DNA from: Aegilops tauschii subsp. strangulata | Taxonomy: Eukaryota; Streptophyta; Magnoliopsida; Poales; Poaceae | Length of the DNA stretch: 64,000 bases | Direction of reading: 5' to 3' | NCBI RefSeq assembly: GCF_002575655.3 | Contig: NC_053036.3 | Span: forward strand, 643,086,736-643,150,735 | Shown: positions 46,240 through 58,483 of the stretch, one piece after another | Numbering within the stretch: position 1 is the stretch's first letter | Layout: every line of letters starts with the position of its first letter | Program-made: the position numbers and the translations under genes | The notes under the pieces: model-generated | Databases searched by the model: none | What the model saw: the letters and a program-made list of their open reading frames with translations, nothing else | What the model was told of the DNA's origin: nothing

Positions 46240-46407
46240 CATCAAGTTGATGAGGATGCCGGCCAGCCGCAGCAGGAGGAGCTGCATGAGGCGGCGGGTG
46301 TTGATGATGGCGTGCCAGGAGCTGTGGACGCACCATGCCGCGGCGAGTCTTCTCCGGCGGAGGACATCGGCGAGCAGATCGTCAGGTAGCTCCATCACAT
46401 TGTCCAT
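46240..46407 (-). pseudogene. F-box protein N-terminus, truncated
   Basis: From ATG 46407 the minus strand reads MDNVMELPDDLLADVLRRRR, LAAAWCVHSSWHAII and RRLMQ, the pattern of an F-box domain (LPDDLLxxVLxRLPxxxLxxxRCVxxxWxxII), which links substrates to the SCF ubiquitin ligase. After about 56 residues the frame runs into the LTR at 46238. The four-Arg run where LPP is expected suggests a small deletion. The rest of the gene is absent. Confidence 0.7.
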
Positions 46408-46766
46408 GATGATGGGTCGATCGATCTGTCTCCCTCGCGCATTGGTCGGCCGGCTAATTTGTTGAGCTGGCTAGGTGGATCATGAAATACTCCGTACTAA
46501 TTGAGATCGGATAGGATCGAACCTGCGCAGGTCAGTCGAGACAAAAAGCATGCTAGCATGCTATGTTTTCACCTTAACAATTGAGTAGTTTAGTTTTTCT
46601 ACAGTACCAGTTTTTGGGCCGTTTTTTCCTTTGTCATCAAATATAAAAAAAAATTCCAACGAGTGGATGGATGATGGCTGATGAGAAAGGAAGCCAATAG
46701 TAGGTACGTACTCTGGTGTGTGTGGGTTGGGGACAGCATCTGAAGTCGAGCTACAACGTCACTCGC
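46408..46766. other. Upstream flank of the F-box fragment
   Basis: No repeat or gene recognised. It probably holds the former 5' untranslated and promoter region of the F-box gene; a short A-run lies at 46643-46652. Confidence 0.4.
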
Positions 46767-47891
46767 TTTTTTTTTTTTGAGATCCATGGCAAACTGAATT
46801 ACACCATGGTTGGGACGAACTTGTTCGTCAAAGCATCTCTACAATCAGCCGGGACGTCAGCTATGAGCAGGAAATCTCCAGTTCTTCGTGCACTAGAAGC
46901 TAGCTCATGGCCCAACTTGTTCAGCCCCCTGCTTATAATACTAAACTCCGTGTTTGTGAAGCTCGAGGCAATGGTCTTCACGTCGGCTATAGATGCGAAG
47001 CAGGCTGATCTGCATGTCTCTTCCGCCTATAGGGCCTGCCCGATTCCCGCACAATCAGTTTCTAGGATCAAAGTACCCTGATGGTACTTGGGAAATTCAG
47101 TTAATCCCATCACCACCGCTGCTGCTTCTGCTTCTTCTGCTGAGCTGCACTAGCCCAAACGCCGGCCTACTGATAGGAAGACATGGCCCCTATGATCTCT
47201 AACTACCGCGCCTCCCCACGTGTCGCCTGATTCCACTAGAAATGCGGCGTCCACATTCAGCTTAACTTTGCCGGCTGGAGGAGCCATCCAATGCTTGGGT
47301 TTTGCCCTTGTTGGCAAGCATGCTCTCGTGGGGAACAGAGACTGTTTATTCTTTTCTCCCACCTCAGCAGGTTCGCTTGCCGCCATTAGAATCTCCTCGT
47401 CTGAGCACGTATTGGACAGATCCTGAGACAGTATCTTTCCCATCCCCATGTATGGCATTGTTCCTTAAACTCCAGGCCTGCCATAAAATTAGCATTAATT
47501 TTGTTCTGACCTCCTCGGGTTGGGCGATCAGCAGCAGTTGCAGCCAGTCTACCCTTGTATTTTTGAACTTAGATTCTCTAGGGATTCCCCAAAAGGCTCT
47601 GATGGAATGGCGCAAAGCTACACTTCTGGTGCATGCGATAATAGCATGGTGCTCGTCTTCCTCATCCCTTCCGCATATTTCACATACACTATCGTCCGCA
47701 ATTGTCCTTCTGAAGGCATTGTGTTTGGTGGACAGGGAGTTTGTGGCCACTCTCCAACCGAAGATTTTCACCTTCTCCGGGATCTTAGCTTTCCAGATAG
47801 CATCCCATATGCTGCGGTCACCCAGGTCCCTTGAGGAGCTCGTAGCTTTTTCTGTACCTTTTCCCTTAAGCGAATCTGCAAGTTTGTAAGC
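46767..47891 (-). mobile_element. LINE (non-LTR retrotransposon) 3' end with poly(A)
   Basis: A run of 12 T at 46767-46778 is the minus-strand poly(A) tail. Moving into the element: the end of an RNase H-like domain (46981-46799, ending at a stop about 20 bases from the tail), its start with KVKLNVDAAF (47290-47250), and a zf-RVT domain (47850-47620) with IWKAKIPEKVKIFGWR and CEICGRDEEDEHHAI. The frame changes at least once (around 47400-47440) and has stops, so it is inactive. The 5' part is cut off at 47892 by the chromovirus LTR. Confidence 0.85.
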
Positions 47892-50800
47892 TGTGACACC
47901 CTGGCTCAGAGAAACCGGAACGCCCCGTATTCCAGCCCAGAGATCGAGGAGATGTCTTCTGGAATACGACACTGCTTAGCATAGAACAAACCAGCTTTCT
48001 ATTATTACACGAATATGAATACAAGGTCTCTGATATTACAAGGAATAACATCCGCACGGCGACACTACGCCATCCTCAGTTGCTCTATGCAAGCAGCAGA
48101 ACAGCTCGAAGCAGCGGAAAAACTTCTAGTAGCGGAACAGCCACGACAGTGATGAACTCCATTCTGCAGGGACTCTGGCTAGAACGCTTATCCTTGCTCG
48201 CACGAACGGAAACCATGACAAGCAAGCAATCAAATCCGGCATGACCTGCAAACTGGCATGACACGCCAGGTCAGTACATTGAATGTACTTGCAAGCTCAC
48301 AATAACAAGAAGCATTCAAGACATACAACAGCATGGCAATTACAGGTTAAACACGAATTAACATTATATTATCCGAACAACATAGCCTGAACAACATGAT
48401 ACAACTAGAACAATATGAGCATGGCATGAACATATAAATCTGACGATACTAGCATACAACATGATGACACTATATGCACCACTTATTCTGCTCGGTTTAC
48501 CACATAACCATCACATGCATCACTTACCAACCTCGGACATCACACGATCATCTCAGGATCAAATCAAGCTTGGTATAAACAATACCGTAGTAATCTTTAA
48601 ATGACCACAAGGAGCTTGATCTTTACCCATGATTCTCGGACAACATCACGAATATCCAACAACTCGGTATCCTTGATACCATGGTGATCATTCACGGATC
48701 ACAAACGGAACCACTCTAGGCTCAACGGGTTACCTCGTAACCAAACGGTGATCATTCATGGATCACATAACCAACTTATCTCATCATTGAACCGGGGTTG
48801 TTATTAAGCACATTATTATTATTACTGTTGACCCACAGTGTGACCGACACGAACTGGGCCCTTATCCGCGGGCATGGCTATCGATAGATTTAGTATACAC
48901 TCTGCAGAGGTTAGCACATTGTACCCACACCACGGAACCCATGGCCTCGCACTCCCATTCGGGTGGACCAACGGCGTTCCGACAAAACCGTCCTACTGTC
49001 ATGACACTCTCCCCGCCACTCCGACTCACTCCCCACTGGGCTAAGTCCTGGGTGGCCCCGTGCCTACCAAAGGCACCAACGGCCACCATCGTGGCAAAAC
49101 GGCCACCATCGTGGCAAAAAGGTCCCCAACAGGGACAAACCGGTTACAACAACTACGGGCACACAAGGCTTATGTCCGCCTACCTGATCAGGGTAGCGCG
49201 CGCCCATAACCTTCCCGCGTGGGAGGCACCGGCGAGAGGCACGACAATAGACCCAGTTAGGACCTTCCCATAAAGGTAAGCGTGGATGCACTGGTCAGCT
49301 CGATATGGTGGCACCATGACTCAGCCAACAGTTGTTCAAGTTCAATTTAATCCGGTTAAACTTGAATGCAAATATGCTGAGCCATGATAAAATAACATGA
49401 TGCAATTACAATGCATGAGTATGATATCAACATAAGCATGGGGTGCAACATAACAATCCACCATATCAACGATGAATCATATCCAACTGAGGATATCATA
49501 ATGACGAGTATGAATATTAACAATACAACACTACTCATAGCATAACATGACCATTATCATCAACAATAAGTACCATGCAAGAACACATCAATCACATTAC
49601 CGAGTAAACACTTTAGCAATTAACAACAAAGGAACAATGCATATCAACGGTACTCGGTAACCGACGTTGGTCATGCACCGAAGAACATGACCAACCCAAC
49701 ATGTACTATTATCAAGCATGGACAATATGAAAGTAATACTAGCAGGTAGCACATGATAACAGAGTATAAGAAAACATAGCAAGACGGTAACCACCGATCC
49801 ATAAACATAACCGAAATAACGATAGCAGTAGCAAAGCATGCATACAGTAATTAAAGATTCAACTTGAAAACCAATGCTACTGCATGGCTATCATGCAAAT
49901 GGTGGTTGTGGCTTGCCTGGGGATGAAGAATACACCAGGGAGAAGTGCGGTGAAGCCGCGGAAAGAATCACCGGAAACAGTTCTCTCTCGGAGGGGCTGT
50001 TTACGGACAAGGGCAAAGTGGTCATTTTCAAAATGTCAAAACATGGTGAAAATGATTTCAACAGAACGGGCTCGACGAAACGAAGAAATGGGCATTGGAT
50101 TCACCTTATTTGGAGTTGGGAGTAAAGAGATATGATAGTTTTTCTGCCAGGGACCGATTTGTAAATAAAAGCATCACAAACAGGCCCTCTGCCAGAAAAA
50201 CCGAATGCGCCTTACTAAGAAATACGCTTTCCAGAGAGGAAAATGCATTCCTGGCTGAAACGGAGAGGAAATACGCTTTCGGAATAACGAAAACATACTT
50301 TGAGCTGAAGCACCTAGAGAATACGCTTTCAGCTTATGAAGACGTACCGACCGGAACAGCGCGTCCACTTATCCACGTCATCAGCGGCGGGACTGGGCGT
50401 GCGGTCGCTGATGGGTGGGTCCCACGAGGTGGGGCCCGTCCCTTATCCACGTCGGCAGACCGGGTCAACATGCAGCAGCGGGACCGGCCGCCTGGGTCGC
50501 TGCCAGGTGGGGTCCGGGGCGACGCGGGGTCCACCAGGTGCGGCGTCTTCTTCCTCCTCCCTCTGTCCCGATCGAGAGAGAGGAGGAGCAAGGGAAGTGC
50601 GGCGCCGGCGACGACCTGGCTTGCTCCGGCCATCCCCAACCGAGCGGGTAGCACCGGCAGGTCCGGGACGAAGCGGCGCGTCCACCTGGGCAGCAACGGC
50701 GACGGAGAAGACCGCGTGGCGCAGGTGCTTCGCGGCGGCCGAGGACAGAGGCGGCGACCGAGTGGGGAGCACGCGGCCATGGGTATTCCGGCGACAAGGG

Positions 50801-52733
50801 GAAGGATTGGGGAGGGTCACCGGAGCATGGGGAAGACTTGGGTGAGGTCAGCGAGTGGAGGGGTGGCTCGGGTCGGCGGAATTTGAGCGGAGCACCGTGG
50901 CAAGGCTTCGGCCATGGGAGGGCAATGGGAGCTCCTCGAGCTCGGGGAAGTGGCTAGGCAGGACTAGAGGAGGGTTGTGAGGCTGGTGGTGAGCTCGGAC
51001 GAGGCCGGGGATGGCTATATATAGCCGGGCGAGGGAGGCCGAGCTCGGGTGTCGCCGCGGGGATCCGCCCAACGCTCTGGCGAGGCTCAGCGATCAAGGG
51101 GAGGCGCGGGAACGCGACGAGGGAGGAGCGGACGAGCGACAGCGGTGCATAGGGCAAGAGGGGCCGAGCGCGCAGAGGGGACGCGGCCATGGCGCCATTA
51201 ATGCTTGGTCGGCCACAGTGCGCCCGTGGGCGTGCGGCGACGAGCGCTGAGGGATGGGCTTACGGAGGGGGAAGTGGCTCCAGGAGGACGGCGACGACTC
51301 GCGGAACACGATGGACAGGACCGTGCTCGCTGAGACGCCGAGCAGAGGAGGGGCCCGAGCAAGAAGACGTTCGAGGCGCGGCCAGTGCACGGCAAAGCGT
51401 TGGTCACCGCGCAGACTGGCATGAGGAGGAGAAAAATGACTGGCAAATGTTGTCTAGTGGTAAGTTCATCCAAGGTAGTTTTCAACTGTGCTGGTTGTTC
51501 GATGAAAAGTGAAGCGGGTAATTGGTAAGTAAGCTTTGAAGTTTACTGCATCAATCTGAACCATGATGCAGTGATCAACAGATAAATTCTAAGGGCTAAA
51601 TAAGCTGTCTGGGAGGTTTAGGATAGGAAGGACTCTAATCCTGTGAAATTTGAGGTGATTTGGACCAATGGTTGATATAGTTGCTTTGCAACTGACCAAA
51701 ATGGTCCGGAAACTTGACCATGATGATGCACTCACATGAAGCATGAACTTGAGCTCAAATTTGGCAAGGCTTGATGCTTTGCACATATAGAGGTGCTGTA
51801 AAAGTTTTATACCAAATGGACAAGCCAAAATGGTACTTGCTTCACAAACATCCTCACTGACCAGAATCTTGGAATAATTTTGGAGAAATATTGGCTAGAT
51901 GAAATGGTGCCAAATTTGGTGGAGGGATGTTATTTTGGTAGGAGAACAATCTGGTAATTTCTCATAATTAATGAAGCAATATAAAATGCACTTGCTTCAC
52001 AACCTGAAAATATTGCCAGAATCAAAGATTTGGTCCTGTGCTCACATAGATCAAGGGATGGAGCTGCAATTTAGAGGAGGGTAATTATATGAGCACATGA
52101 AGAGGCATGCAAAATTTCAACTCATTTGGATGCTCCTAGCTAGTACTTCCTTCACAGTGGCTTCTGTTTGGCAGAAACTTTGAAAAATCACTGAGGAAGA
52201 TTGGCTAGGCAAATAAAGTTGAATTTTGGCATGAGGCAATTATTTGGACATAAAAGAATGCCCAACAAGTTTGGGATCAAATAAGTTTGGGAGCAAACAA
52301 GTTTGGATTGGTGGCACTTCCTTCACAGAAAGCCACACTGGACAGAAATGAAGAATAATTTTTGGAGAATTATTTTTGGGCTAGAACAGGAAAGTTTGGG
52401 CATATTTGACCAATATATGGCCCAAAGAAATTGTGAGAATTATTTGGGAATTTTTGGATGGACAGAAATATAGGTTGCTTCACAACCTAGGGCAGACAGG
52501 GTTATTCCTTTAATAGAAAAAGGAATTTTCCCTAGAAAAAGAAATTAGGGTTTGGTCAAGCAGTGGAGTGACATGATCTTGGCAAGGTTTTGAGAATCAT
52601 GAGTCACTTTGGAGAGGAAATAAAGATGATTTCCCAGGTGAAAAGGCCACAGAACCACTCCAAAAAAGAAAAACAGAGCAAAAACCAATAAATCAAAAAG
52701 AAAAAGAAAAGGGCCAAAAACCAAGCTGTTACA
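47892..52733 (-). repeat. Very long LTR (4842 bp) of a chromovirus-type gypsy element
   Basis: Minus-strand ends TGTAACAG (52733) and GGTGTCACA (47892). Directly to the right lies CCTTCCCCCCTTAAAG, the complement of a polypurine tract, which makes this the 3' LTR of a minus-strand element. The length suits the Tekay/Barbara group as I remember it. The GC-rich section 50370-51450 creates many long chance frames on both strands, none with a known domain. No second LTR is in the window, so the element is incomplete here. Confidence 0.75.
51015..51024 (-). promoter_or_regulatory. Putative TATA box of the long LTR
   Basis: CTATATATAG, palindromic, in GGCTATATATAGCC within the GC-rich section. On the minus strand it would direct transcription leftward. 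Confidence 0.4.
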
Positions 52734-53852
52734 AACCTTCCCCCCTTAAAGAAATCTCGTCCTTGAGATTTGGTTGCTCAGGGAACAAGTATGACTTGAG
52801 GACACAGTTTCCAGCTCGGGTATCCTTTTTCCTTTATTTATTGTTCCCCCAAGAATTTCAGATGATTAACTTACCTTGCTCTGGGGTGGCTTGCGTCACC
52901 TATCCCCAGATTCTGACGGGTCTTTGCTCATATACCAATTCTTTTTTTACTCACGTTGATTCTCCATACCTGTGGTGATATCCAATGGATCTGAGCATAA
53001 ATTTTCTTTTGGTCATGAAAATCTTTTTACTTCTGTCATGGGGTTGCTTCAAATAAATACAGGCCTTCTGGTTTCAATAAATGCTGAGAATTCATCATGG
53101 CCATCTTCTGACGGACTCTGACTGCTCATAAGTGGTACTGATTTATTTTGATTTATCTTTTGGCTCGAGCATGAGATATGTACCAAAGATTTGACTCCCT
53201 TCTGTCATGCGAAATATAACAGGGTATATACTTATAACTATAGCATACCTCAATTATTAACATCTTGAGACTATCCTGACAGGTATGCTGGTGGGAAGAT
53301 GCTTTTCATGACAGGCTGTCCGGGTACTAGGTTACACCAGTGGATATACCTGGTCTGAGCTGATTGTTCGATTTTAGATTTACCCATGTGGTCGGTATAC
53401 CCAGATGTGGTAATAAGCTGTGCGATGCCTTATACTGTCGCTGAAGTCAAACTGCTGAGGTTGCAAAAGAATCTTGGACTTGACAGAACATATTTGGATA
53501 TTCCGCACTAACCATTTTTTAGCGGGTCAGCGGGATATGAAGTCCTTGTAGAGAAGAGTAATCCACTGAGGGTATGCCTTTGTGCCTCCATATGTAATCT
53601 GGCCACTAACTGACTTGGCTTTCCGGACCCTGATGGTCATGCAAAAATCATCATACCGTTGCTATCAGCCTCATCCTTTTGACGGTCATGATTTTCTTTG
53701 CCAGGATATCTTACTGAAATAACTTGGCCACACATGTCCTTAACTCTTCGTATGACCATGATTGTGGTTAGTGCAATATTGTTGGCATTATTCCTTTTGC
53801 TTATTTTCTGACCTGGGTCTGCACACATATGACATATGTTCGGGGCTTGTAG
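52734..53852 (-). other. Non-coding internal end of the chromovirus-type element
   Basis: It begins with the polypurine tract (52734-52752). The rest contains CTTGAGATTTGG and stretches without any frame that looks like integrase or chromodomain, so it is probably the 3' untranslated region of the element. It ends where an Angela LTR starts. Confidence 0.5.
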
Positions 53853-54015
53853 TGTTGGAGATATGCCCTAGAGGCAATAATAAAATGGTTATTATTATAT
53901 TTCCTTGTTCATGATAATTGTCTATTGTTCATGCTATAATTGTGTTATCCGGAAATCGTAATACATGTGTGAACACATAGACCACAACATGTCCCTAGTA
54001 AGCCTCTAGTTGACT
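53853..54015 (+). repeat. Angela-type LTR start, interrupted by a CACTA element
   Basis: TGTTGGAGATATGCCCTAG is the LTR 5' end. The next 150 bases match the minus-strand complement of 32975 leftward, up to ...CTCTAGTTGACT. There CACTA begins instead of the expected AGCTCG. The rest of this LTR should lie beyond the CACTA element. Confidence 0.88.
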
Positions 54016-54035
54016 CACTACAGGAATCAGCTATT

Positions 54036-54620
54036 TTGCCGTCTGCCACGGCGGACGGCAAAGGCATGAACGGCGGACGGCGAAGGCCTTTGCCGTCAGC
54101 CGCGGACGGCAAAAGGCTTCGGCAAAGTAGGCTACGGTAAACAGCTTCTTTGCCGTCTGCTTCCGGGCGGCTGACGGCAAGGCCCTTTACCGTCTGCCGC
54201 GGACGGCAAAGACAGCGGACGGCAATAATTGCGCTGTCAGTCCATTAAGTGGCTAACGGCAGGCCTTTGCCGTCCGCGGTAGACGGCAAACTTTCTAGTG
54301 TCTTTGCCGTCCGCCTTATGATGTCATCTACACGTCACTACATGGCAGGCCAGGCCTTTGCCGTCCGCGGCAGACGGCAAACTTTCTAGTGTCTTTGCCG
54401 TCCGCCTTATGATGTCATCTACACGTCACTACATGGCAGGCCTTTGCCGTCCGCCGCTGACGGCAAAATTGTTTACTCTTTGCCGTCTGCCACTGTAGGC
54501 AAACTGACCAAATGGGTCAGCTCCCAGGAAGCACAGTTGGCTGCCACGTGGCTTCTTTGCCGTCCGCGGCAGACGGCAAAGAGCCCGTTGCCGTCGGTGG
54601 CAGACGGCAAAGAGCCTGCA
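54036..54620. repeat. Subterminal repeats of CACTA-3 (TTTGCCGTC/GACGGCAAA)
   Basis: About twenty TTTGCCGTC or inverted GACGGCAAA words, many paired as short hairpins around a GGCGGACGGC core. One 91-bp unit is duplicated (54260-54350 and 54351-54441). Such repeats are the transposase-binding sites of En/Spm elements. Confidence 0.88.
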
Positions 54621-54659
54621 TATTGGCTCTTTTTTCTGTTTTTTATTAAATCCAACATT

Positions 54660-55010
54660 TTTCACAGCAAATATATATGACATATATAGATATATTTCAC
54701 AGGCATTCATATCACATATATCCAGCACATAAGTTCCATACATTCATACATAAGCAAGTTCAATCCATTCATACATAAGCAACTTCCATCCATACATATT
54801 ACATAAGCAAGTTCCATCCATCAATTCATACATAAACAAGTTCCATCAATACATAAACAAGAAGACTAGAACAAGAAGAGTAGCTTCCATGAAGTGAATG
54901 AGATCTGCAAAATGGCAAAATAAGAAAGTTAGAAATAGGTGACTAGAATAAGAAGAGTAGAACAAGAAGAAGACTAGAACAAGAAGAAGACTAGAACAAG
55001 AAGAGTATGT
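54660..55010. repeat. Short direct repeats, CATACATAAGCAAGTTCCATC type
   Basis: CATACATAAGCAAGTTC variants recur about six times (54735-54860), followed by AGAAGACTAGAACAAGAAG variants (54855-55010). The bases ATCTCATTCACTTCATGG (minus strand, near 54904-54887) after TTTTGCAG could be a last untranslated exon of the upstream gene. Confidence 0.6.
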
Positions 55011-55015
55011 CATTT

Positions 55016-55860
55016 ATGAGCTAACTTACGTGAAATGGATCATATATGAGCTAACTAAGTTGAAATGGGTCGTTTATGAGCTAGCTAAGGTGAAATGGAT
55101 CATTTATGAGCTAACTTAGTTGAAATGGGTCTTTTATGAGCTAACTAAGGTCAAATGGATCGTTTTTGAGGTAACTAAGGTGAAATGGATCGTTTTTAGC
55201 TAACTTAGGTGAAATGGATCATTTATGAGCTAACTTAGTTGAAATGGATCGTTTTTGAGCTAACTTAGGTGAAATGGATCATTTATGAGCTAATTTAGTT
55301 GAAATGGATCTTTTTGAGCTAACTTAGGTGAAATGGATCATTTAAGAGCTAATTTAGGTGAAATGGATCGTTTTTTAGCTAACTTGGTGAAATGGATCGT
55401 TTATGAGCTAAATTAGTTGAAATGGATCGTTTATGAGATAACCTAGGTAAGATGGGTCATTTTGGAGTTAACCTAGGTGAAATGGGTCATTTTAAAGCTA
55501 ACGTAGGTAAAATGGATCATTTAGGAGCTAATCTAGGTAAAATGGGTCATTTTTTAGCTAACTTGGATGAACTGGATCATTTATAAGCTAACCAAGGTAA
55601 AATGGGTCATTTTAGAGCTAACTTAGGTAAAATGGATCGTTTATGAGCTAACTAAGCTAATTATGCAATTTTTGACATAAGTAAGCTAAGTACAGATCGT
55701 TTTAGAGCTAACTTAGGTAAAATGGATGGTTTTGGAGGTCAGTAAGCTTATTAAGTCATTTTGGAGGAGAAGAAGCGAAGTCCAGGTCATTATGGTAAGC
55801 ATTGGAGGAAATAAAGCTAAGTCTAGGTCTTTATGCATGTGTTAAGAAAAACACTAGATA
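55016..55860. repeat. Minisatellite array, unit about 34 bp (GAGCTAACTTAGGTGAAATG)
   Basis: Around twenty-three imperfect units of GAGCTAACTTAGGTGAAATG plus GATCATTTAT lie in direct orientation. They change gradually toward AAGCTAAGTCTAGGTC at the right end. The array is downstream of the Transposase_24-like gene inside CACTA-3. Confidence 0.92.
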
Positions 55861-55863
55861 AAC

Positions 55864-58336
55864 TTACCATGATCCAGGAGGTGTAGGAGCGGGCTGGCTC
55901 GTGTCGGTAGCTGGAGAAGGATCGTGCGATGCTTGTCTGGAGTTACGCTGCACCAAAGATCATTTCCAATGTCTTGTTAGCATGATGACACTCAAATGTT
56001 AAGACTAGCAAGTAATGTCCATTCAAATTAAACTCACCGTGGTCCCAGGAGCAATCACTGGCATCGGCGGAGGGGTCTGACCGGTCTTCTCGCACACAGA
56101 CTGCACATTTGGTTTTGACGACTCAGTCATACTAGTTAGTAATGAGACAAACACTACATGAATGTTTTGGCTAATCTGCAGAAGAAACTTACCACAAGGA
56201 GCTCGTACTTGGCCCTTGCCTGCATGTCATTCTGTGCCCTCTCCACCTCCATCATCTTTGTCGTCCTCTCCTCCAACTCCCGCTGCCTCTCCGCCGCCTC
56301 CGCCAGAAGTTTCTCCGTTCTATCTCTCTCACTCTGTATAGCAGCCTGCAACACCACTCACATGACCATTTGTAATCATTGATGGAAGCTTACACAATGT
56401 AATGGAGAAAGATAGTTGAGTACGTATCACTAACCTTGATGGCGAGTTGCACTGGCCGTTCACGAGGCCTTATCTCAGGAGCGGAGCTCGACTGGCGCGC
56501 CTTGATCTCCGGGAGAGTGCTAGGACAACGGATAAGTCCATCTCCAATGGCTATGGAGCCATGGGACCTCCCGCCACCAGATATCATCACTAGCTCTGGA
56601 TCAATGGGACCCTGGCTCGGGTTAAAGTCCTCCCCTTTCCTCGCCTTCCCCTCATCTCTATATCTCACGAGCTTGTTGTGGGAGGAGATGTTGGTGAAGT
56701 TGTTTGCATCATCGAGGTCAGACTGAGAGAAAGCCTTGACTTTCTTGAAAGAGGCAGTGTGGGCCATGGCATACAGGTCGTACTCCTCTGGCACCTTATC
56801 CACCTTATTGTGGCGTGCCTGAAAGAGAGAAACAATGTAAATTAGTAATTAAAGGGCTCCAGCTAGCATGATGAATGAATTGCATGAATCATGAAGCAAA
56901 CCACATACCCAGTTCTGACCGAACTGATATAAGTTGGAGCTGCCTTGATGGTGTGGCACACCTTCCATTTGGGCACGTTTGTCCTTGGCCTCGTTGTGGA
57001 GGGCTAGCCATTCTTTTGAGCACCACTCATTGACCAACACCACCCAACAATCCATCCGATCCACACACCATCTCGGAGGCGCCTAAGTTAGCAAATAGAA
57101 ACTTGAGCGCTACGGCTAAGAATTACTAAATGAAGGAACTTAAGTAGAAGGCCTTAAGAATTACCTTCATGTACTGCTCCTTACTCAGGAACTTATCGCG
57201 GCACGCCGGCTTGGTCTTCTTGATACCACGCAAGGCGTAGTAGTCTCGAACAGCCTGCACCCGAGCCTCGTGCCGTAAGTTCTGTAGTAGGCGCTTGCAG
57301 ACGTTCTCGATAACATGTGCCGCGTCCTCCTCGTATCCCTCCTCACACCTGTAGAATGTCTGCAATCAAATGAGACAATATTGATTAGTACAATTAATAA
57401 CTAGCTAGTTGAAGATTTTTAATTGTGTAAAGGAGAAATTACCCAGAACTTTCTGATCACCATGTCTGCCCTCGTGTCGCACAAGACACCGTCGATAATC
57501 TCATCCGGCGGGGCCAGGGCAACCAAGTAGTGCTCCCAGCTCAATCCAAGCTCTGGAAGCCGACCCTCACCAGGCAACGTGACAAACCCCGGGAAGTTTT
57601 GCCGGCAAAGAACTCCAAGGACGGAGTTGGGCCGGCGGACACTATGATGGTGGTCCCAACCCCTGCAGCATGACAAGGCCAACGCATTAGGTATTTGAAG
57701 AAACGTGAATGCAGAAGGTACAAAAATATTAAATGCACTTACGTACCTCTCCCCATCAGGGAAACTCAACCACCTCTGCTCGCGGGTCGCCGGCACGGAC
57801 GGGAGCCGTGTAGCACCACGCTGGTAGACGGTGCCCCCCTCCTCCTCAATATCAGTCGGCTCCCCGCCATCATCAGCATGGCCACTCGGCTCCTCGGGCT
57901 GATCCGGCCAGGTACCCCATCCGGACGTGTGCTCGTCCGGGGTCTCATGGGCCGAACTCTCGTGGGCCGAAGGCCAGTCGACCCGAGGCTCGTGGGCCCA
58001 AGACCCGTGGACCGGAGGCTCATGGACCAGAGTCCGTGTAGCCTCCTCCTCGGACGAGTCCACCCTAGCAGTCACGTGCTCGGGTGAAACAGCTGGGGAT
58101 GGCGGCGAGGAAGGCGCCGTAGCAGTCACCCTACCTCCTCTCCCGCGACCACGCGCCCCACCTCCTCTCTTCCTACCTCGTCCCCTGCTCGGCACCGCGG
58201 TCGACGAAGAAGGGCCCGGCGGTGTCGCCATACTGTCCAGCAACGCTCGGCGGAGAGGTGCCTCTGGAATGGAAGACCTCAGACCACGCGCCGACGAAGA
58301 AGGGGCCTTGGCGCGCTCCCGACCAGCGCCCACCAT
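55864..58336 (-). CDS. Second CACTA gene, Transposase_24-like (TNPA-type), eight exons, apparently intact
   Basis: Joining GT..AG introns by eye gives exons 57747-58336, 57443-57662, 57165-57359, 56909-57082, 56435-56818, 56193-56345, 56038-56100 and 55947-55864, with phases that fit: 1863 nt, 620 residues. The N-terminus is Pro/Ser/Gly-Arg-rich and disordered. Then come FYRCEEGYEEDA...CKRLLQNLRHEARVQAVRDYYA, WCVDRMDCWVVLVNEW, GVPHHQGSSN and a Glu/Arg coiled-coil stretch (LLAEAAERQRELEERT) near the end. This order resembles the plant Ptta/En/Spm family (PF03004), which partners TNP2 by binding element ends. If the last intron is spliced the stop forms at the joint; unspliced it is TGG TAA. 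It is downstream of TNP2 in the same orientation. Confidence 0.75.
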
Positions 58337-58483
58337 CTTTCAACACCTGCCATGACAAAACAGTAAACGAAATAAGTACAACATAAAAAAAAGACCGACA
58401 TGAATAATAATATGTGTATCACTTAAGTGTATCATCATCAAGTACAACATAAAAAAATTTAATACCTGACACTACTAATAATC

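Noticed and set aside
50336..51512. Long overlapping frames on both strands with Arg/Pro/Ala-rich products
   Set aside because: They lie inside the GC-rich part of the 4.8-kb LTR, overlap in several frames and show no domain; composition explains them.
55016..55860. Regular direct repeats that superficially resemble a CRISPR array
   Set aside because: Units abut with no unique spacers, the organism is a plant, and the array lies in a CACTA element.
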